NCBI RefSeq assembly: GCF_041206865.1
Contig: NZ_JBGEDP010000001.1
Location: 1,550,001 to 1,614,000, forward strand
Direction of reading: 5' to 3'
Length of the DNA stretch: 64,000 nucleotides
From: Mycobacterium sp. HUMS_12744610
GTDB lineage: Bacteria; Actinomycetota; Actinomycetes; Mycobacteriales; Mycobacteriaceae
Under the pieces are notes generated by a model, which did not search any database, was not told the DNA's origin, and saw nothing but the letters and a program-made list of their open reading frames with translations. The translations under genes and the position numbers were made by a program. Shown piece after piece: positions 59,998 through 64,000 of the stretch (its first letter is position 1; each line of letters begins with the position of its first letter).

Positions 59998-61020
59998 ATG
60001 CAGCTGGGGATGATCGGACTGGGCCGCATGGGCGCCAACATCGTGCGCCGCCTCGTCGCCGACGGCCACGAATGCGTGGTCTACGACCACAACGCCGACG
60101 CGGTCAAAGCCATGGCCGGTGAGGACAACACGACCGGGGTGTCCTCGGTCAAAGAGCTCGTCGAGAAGCTGAGCGCCCCGCGTGTCGTCTGGGTGATGGT
60201 GCCGGCCGGAACCATCACCACCGGAGTCATCGAGGAGCTGGCCAAGACGCTGGACTCCGGCGACATCGTGATCGACGGCGGCAACTCCTATTACCGCGAC
60301 GACATCCGCCACGCGAAAACCTTGTCCGAGAGCGGAATTCGGCTGCTCGACTGCGGGACCAGCGGCGGCGTGTGGGGCCGCGAGCGCGGCTACTGCCTGA
60401 TGATCGGCGGGGACCGGGAGGCGTTCGACCACGCCGAGCCGATCTTCGCCACCGTGGCTCCCGGGGTCGAGGCGGCGGAACGCACACCGGGCCGTGACGG
60501 CGAGATTGCGCAATCGGAGAGGGGTTACCTGCATTGCGGGCCGTCCGGGGCCGGACACTTCGTCAAGATGGTGCACAACGGCATCGAGTACGGGATGATG
60601 GCCTCGCTGGCCGAGGGGCTCAACGTGCTGCGCAACGCCGACATCGGCAAGCACGTGCAGCAGGGTGACGCCGAAACCGCGCCGCTGTCGAATCCCGAGT
60701 TCTACCAATATGACTTGGACATCGCCGAGGTCGCCGAGGTCTGGCGCCGCGGCAGCGTCATTGGGTCCTGGTTGCTGGACCTGACCGCGATCGCGCTGCA
60801 CGAGTCGCCGAGCCTCGAGGAGTTCTCCGGGCGCGTCTCCGATTCGGGGGAAGGCCGGTGGACCTCGATCGCGGCGATCGACGAAGGCGTTCCGACACCG
60901 GTGCTCACGACCGCGCTGCAGTCCCGTTTCGCCTCACGTCACCTCGACGACTTCGCCAACAAGGCCCTGTCGGCGATGCGCAAGCAGTTCGGCGGACACG
61001 CGGAAAAACCCGCTAACTGA
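59998..61020 (+). CDS. gnd2: 6-phosphogluconate dehydrogenase, YqeC/short type
   Basis: The 340-residue protein is the short bacterial type of decarboxylating 6-phosphogluconate dehydrogenase. It has the NADP site MIGLGRMGANIVRRL, GGNSYYRDD and the catalytic Lys block GAGHFVKMVHNGIEYG. It follows zwf1 with its own ribosome site (AAGGAGA), so the two consecutive pathway steps form an operon. It overlaps the convergent bpoB end by 8 bp. Confidence 0.95.
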   Translation: MQLGMIGLGRMGANIVRRLVADGHECVVYDHNADAVKAMAGEDNTTGVSSVKELVEKLSAPRVVWVMVPAGTITTGVIEELAKTLDSGDIVIDGGNSYYRDDIRHAKTLSESGIRLLDCGTSGGVWGRERGYCLMIGGDREAFDHAEPIFATVAPGVEAAERTPGRDGEIAQSERGYLHCGPSGAGHFVKMVHNGIEYGMMASLAEGLNVLRNADIGKHVQQGDAETAPLSNPEFYQYDLDIAEVAEVWRRGSVIGSWLLDLTAIALHESPSLEEFSGRVSDSGEGRWTSIAAIDEGVPTPVLTTALQSRFASRHLDDFANKALSAMRKQFGGHAEKPAN

Positions 61021-61885
61021 GCGGTCGCCGCCGGACGAACGTCACCACGGCCTCGCTGAACGCGTCATTGTCGTCGCCGGCGGCGGTGTGCCCCGCGTTG
61101 GACAGTTCGACGAATTCCGCCTGCGGCACCGTCGTCAGGAAGTGTTGGACGCCTTCGGGACTGACGACGTCGGACAGTTTCCCGCGAATCAACAGAATCG
61201 GAATCGTCAGGTTCGTCGCGGCGTGCTCGAATTTCTCGGTGCGCAGTTCGGGGTCGTCTCCGGGCTTGGTCATGAACGCGGGGTCCCAGTGCCAATACCA
61301 GCGACCGTCGCGCAGGCGCAGGTTCTTCTTCAGACCCTCCGGGTTGCGCGGTTTGGTGCGGTAGGGCAGGTATTCGGCGACGGCATCGGCGGCCTGATCC
61401 AGCGTGTCGAACCCGTCGAGGTTGCCCATCATGAAGTCGCGGATGCGGGCGCTTCCACCCTTCTCGAATCGGGGTACCACGTCGACCAGAACCAGTTGGG
61501 TGACCCGGTCGGGGCCGGCGCGGTGAGCGGCGAGAATCCCGGTCAACCCACCCATGCTGGCCCCGATGATCGTCACCGGGCGGCCGATCGCGTCGAGGAC
61601 GTGCATGACGTCGGCGGTCAACGTCTCGACCGCATAATCGGCTTCGGGGGCGCGATCGCTGTCACCGTGGCCACGGGCGTCGAGGGCGACGACGTGGAAT
61701 CCGCCGTCGGCCAGAACCTGGCCGGTGTTCTTCCAGGAGAACCGATTCTGGCCACCGCCATGCAGCATGAGGATGGTCGGGTGATCGGACGCGGCGGCGC
61801 CGCGGTTCCATTCGTCGGCGACCAGGCTGATCCCGTCGACACCGGAAAACTCGACGGTCTGGGGGTTGCTGCTCGCGGCGTTCAT
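61013..61885 (-). CDS. bpoB: alpha/beta hydrolase, BpoB-like
   Basis: The 290-residue alpha/beta hydrolase has the oxyanion region LMLHGGGQNRFSW, the nucleophile elbow GASMGG (Ser) and a C-terminal His in LSNAGHTAAGDD. It is orthologous in position to bpoB (Rv1123c), annotated as a non-haem peroxidase. Proteins of this group are mostly esterases, so peroxidase activity should not be assumed. Confidence 0.88.
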   Translation of the reverse strand: MNAASSNPQTVEFSGVDGISLVADEWNRGAAASDHPTILMLHGGGQNRFSWKNTGQVLADGGFHVVALDARGHGDSDRAPEADYAVETLTADVMHVLDAIGRPVTIIGASMGGLTGILAAHRAGPDRVTQLVLVDVVPRFEKGGSARIRDFMMGNLDGFDTLDQAADAVAEYLPYRTKPRNPEGLKKNLRLRDGRWYWHWDPAFMTKPGDDPELRTEKFEHAATNLTIPILLIRGKLSDVVSPEGVQHFLTTVPQAEFVELSNAGHTAAGDDNDAFSEAVVTFVRRRPLS

Positions 61886-62288
61886 GCCCTGACGTTACCC
61901 AGGCGGCTTGAGCAGCCCGAGCAGGGGCCACGGCAAAAGCCGGCGCGGCCACGTGCATTCTGACCGCGCCGGTCGAGTGTGACGCGGGGTGCTCGCTTTG
62001 GGCCGGTTTGAGCGTTGCGGTGCAACGCTATTGGTGGACGCGCCTGGGCTGCGGCCATCTGGCCTGGGTTCCGGGCTTGGCCGGCGGGCGTCCCGTTGGT
62101 GTCGTTCCTGTTCAGCGCCGAGAACAAGACGAGACCGGGACCGGTGGCGGCAAGCGGAGACAGGCGGACAAACAACCGCGGCAGTCTCTGCCGCGGTTGG
62201 CCTTTGGCGGGAAAGGGTGGAGGCCGGTGCGCTTCGGACGCACACGGGCTAGGTTGGTCCGTGCGGATACGCCGAACAGGGAGTGAAC
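61886..62288. terminator. intergenic stretch with a strong GC hairpin
   Basis: No gene is supported in these 403 bp. CAACCGCGGCAG (62173-62184) and CTGCCGCGGTTG (62188-62199) form a perfect 12-bp stem with a TCT loop, followed by GCCTTTGG. This could act as a hairpin terminator for a transcript approaching ephC, although there is no U-tract. Confidence 0.5.
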
Positions 62289-62387
62289 ATGGCGGACGAG
62301 GCTGAGGGAGTGCGCGAGCGGGCCACGCGAATCGCCGGCGAGGGTCGGGTGACGGCCCGAGCCGACAGGGCGGTCCGCGATGACTGA
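62289..62387 (+). CDS. 32-codon leader ORF coupled to ephC
   Basis: The ORF starts at ATG 62289 after an AGGGAG ribosome site. It encodes a charged 32-residue peptide and stops at 62387, overlapping the ephC ATG by 8 bp (ATGACTGA). It may be a leader for translational coupling; the evidence is only the overlap and ribosome site. Confidence 0.3.
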   Translation: MADEAEGVRERATRIAGEGRVTARADRAVRDD

Positions 62388-63285
62388 ACCGGGCTGGATC
62401 GACGTACCGGGCCCCGGTGCCGACCTCAAGGCGCTGACCTGGGGCCCGCCCGACGCCCCCATCGCGCTGTGCCTGCACGGCTTCCCCGACACCCCCTACG
62501 GCTGGCGCAAAATCGCTCCCCGGCTGGCCAGCTCGGGCTGGCGTGTCGTCGCGCCGTTCATGCGGGGGTACGCGCCCTCCTCGCTCCCCGCCGACGGCAG
62601 CTTCCACATCGGTGCGCTGATGGACGACGCGCTGCGCGTGCGTTCGGCGGCGGGCGGTACCGATCGCGACGTGGTGATCGGCCACGACTGGGGCGCCATC
62701 GCCGCCACCGGACTGGCCGCGATGCCCGACAGCCCGTTCACCAAGGCCGTGATCATGTCGGTCCCGCCCCCGGCGGCGCTGCGCCGCCCGGGCGGGGTGG
62801 CCGAGCGGGGCCGGCTGGCTCGCCAGCTGCCGCGTCAGCTGTTGCGCAGCTGGTACATCTTCTATTTTCAGTTGCCTTGGCTGCCCGAGCGTTCCGCCTC
62901 CTGGGTGTTGCCGTTGCTGTGGCGGCGATGGTCGCCCGGCTACAACCCCAACGAGGACCTGCGCCACGTCGACGCCGCGATCGGTACACCGGAGAGCTGG
63001 CGCGCGGCGCTGGGGACGTACCGGGCCACGATCCGCAACACCGCGCCGCCGGCCCGGTATGCCGAGTTGCACCGGCTGTGGACCGAGGCGCCCGTGCTGC
63101 CCTGCCTGTACCTGCATGGCCGCGACGACGGGTGCATGACACCGGCTTTCACCCAGTGGGTGGAGAAGGTGCTGCCCCCCGGCAGCGAGGTCGACATCGT
63201 CGAACACGCCGGACATTTCCTGCAGCTCGAACAGCCGGAGAAGGTTGCCGGCCTGGTGCTCGGGTTCATCGGCTCGCCCGGCTGA
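62380..63285 (+). CDS. ephC: epoxide hydrolase-type alpha/beta hydrolase EphC
   Basis: The 301-residue alpha/beta hydrolase has HGFPDTPYGW (oxyanion), the nucleophile Asp in VIGHDWGAIA, a cap domain, and the C-terminal His in EHAGHFLQLEQPEK. The Asp nucleophile is that of epoxide hydrolases and dehalogenases, in line with ephC (Rv1124). The ATG overlaps a short upstream ORF. Confidence 0.9.
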   Translation: MTEPGWIDVPGPGADLKALTWGPPDAPIALCLHGFPDTPYGWRKIAPRLASSGWRVVAPFMRGYAPSSLPADGSFHIGALMDDALRVRSAAGGTDRDVVIGHDWGAIAATGLAAMPDSPFTKAVIMSVPPPAALRRPGGVAERGRLARQLPRQLLRSWYIFYFQLPWLPERSASWVLPLLWRRWSPGYNPNEDLRHVDAAIGTPESWRAALGTYRATIRNTAPPARYAELHRLWTEAPVLPCLYLHGRDDGCMTPAFTQWVEKVLPPGSEVDIVEHAGHFLQLEQPEKVAGLVLGFIGSPG

Positions 63286-63289
63286 GCCG

Positions 63290-64000
63290 ATGCCGTCCCA
63301 GCAGATGACGGCCGTGGATGCGCAGTTCTACTGGATGTCGGCCAAGATCCCGAACGACCAGTTCCTGCTGTATGCGTCGACGGCGAGCCCGCGGACCTGG
63401 TGCACGCCGTCAAACGGGTGTGCCGACGGGCGCGCGCCTGCCCGGACTTGGCGACGCGGATCCAGGACCGGAATCCGCTGACTTATCCGCGGTGGGTGCC
63501 GGCGGCCGTGGACGCACGTTGGGTGGTCCGCCACGACCTGCCCGACGGCTGCTGGGCCGATTGTCTGGCGGCCGTTGCCGGACTCGCCGATGCCCAGCTG
63601 GACGTTCGTCTGATGCCCTGGCGGCTGCACGTGTTCACGCCGGTCTTCGGCATCCCCGGTGTCGCCGGCACGGGAACGGTCGCGGTATTGCAGGTCGCGC
63701 ACGCGTTGGGCGACGGCGCCCGCGCGGCGGCGATGGCGGCCTGGCTTTTCGGCCGGGACGTTCCGGTGCCCGCGGTGGCGCGGCCCGCGGCGGCCTGCTT
63801 TCCCTGGCGGGTCGTCGACGCGGCCCGCACCCATCGGCGGTTGCTCCGCGATACCCGCGCCGGGCTCCTCGCACCCGGGGCCGGTCCGCGCCCGTTGCAG
63901 CGCACCAACGCCTATCGGGGTGGCGCCCGCACGGTGCGCACGTTCGTGCGACACCGCTCGCAACTGCCCGGTCCCACGGTAACGGTCGGCGTGCTGGGGG
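63290..64000 (+). pseudogene. WS/DGAT-like acyltransferase (Rv1125-like), frameshifted, 3' end outside
   Basis: The gene starts MPSQQMTAVDAQFYWMSAKI, 4 bp after ephC. Near 63376-63378 a base appears to be missing (GCGTCGACGG where GCG TTC GAC GG is expected). The original frame then stops at 63481. Coding continues in the next frame (EPADLVHAVKRVCRRARACP, then VAVLQVAHALGDGARAAAMA with the HxxxDG motif of acyltransferases) to the window edge. It may be a real pseudogene or an assembly error. It corresponds to Rv1125. Confidence 0.75.

Overview
The window is chromosomal DNA of a slow-growing Mycobacterium. It is very GC-rich, uses many GTG starts, and keeps the gene order of the Mycobacterium tuberculosis block from about Rv1081c to Rv1125: mca, Rv1083, Rv1084, hlyIII, Z-FPP synthase, coaA, glyA, desA2, phoH2, Rv1096, fum, glpX, Rv1100, Rv1101c, Rv1106c, xseB/xseA, Rv1109c, ispH, Rv1111c, ychF, vapBC32, zwf1, gnd2, bpoB, ephC and Rv1125. 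A PE_PGRS gene argues for a species outside the classical M. avium complex. The species cannot be fixed from the sequence alone.

Layout. (1) 1-14580 is core: mycothiol detoxification (mca), an isoprenoid synthase, CoA synthesis (coaA), one-carbon metabolism (glyA), a mycolate-type desaturase (desA2) behind two palindromes, the PIN-PhoH toxin-like protein PhoH2, a polysaccharide deacetylase and a membrane adenylate cyclase. (2) 14581-39380 is a 25-kb accessory island between the cyclase and the convergent fum gene. (3) 39384-51382 is core: fum-glpX, a DUF4245 protein and hydrolase, an AI-2E-type permease, an NAD-dependent sugar/steroid epimerase, exonuclease VII, ispH and ychF. (4) 51383-58443 is variable: two toxin-antitoxin modules, small secreted and papain-fold proteins, and a TetR-controlled gene with di-iron-like motifs. 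(5) 58575-64000 returns to core: zwf1-gnd2 (pentose phosphate pathway), bpoB, ephC and a frameshifted Rv1125-type acyltransferase.

The island has two parts. The left part (14581-22720) holds a dead IS1311-like element, two group II intron 3' ends with maturase remnants, a MITE-like inverted-repeat element, an IS1380-family transposase and a frameshifted PE_PGRS gene. It is flanked by 60-bp direct copies of the cyclase 3' end. The right part is a four-level nest that can be taken apart base by base. An IS4-family element (10-bp target duplication over the stop codons of cyclase and fum) is split by an IS21-family element (6-bp duplication). The IS21 istB gene is split by a 9.9-kb Tn554/RIT-like element with several tyrosine recombinases. 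IS256-family copies sit in istA (with a self-insertion scar) and in a recombinase gene (8-bp duplication). Removing each layer restores the reading frame of the IS4 transposase, istB and the zinc-ribbon recombinase.

The most unusual content is the multi-recombinase element: two classical tyrosine recombinases plus two separate modules, each a small HTH gene followed by a long zinc-ribbon-rich recombinase. Second is the pattern downstream of ychF, where each toxin-antitoxin cassette ends in a copy of the ychF 3' end.
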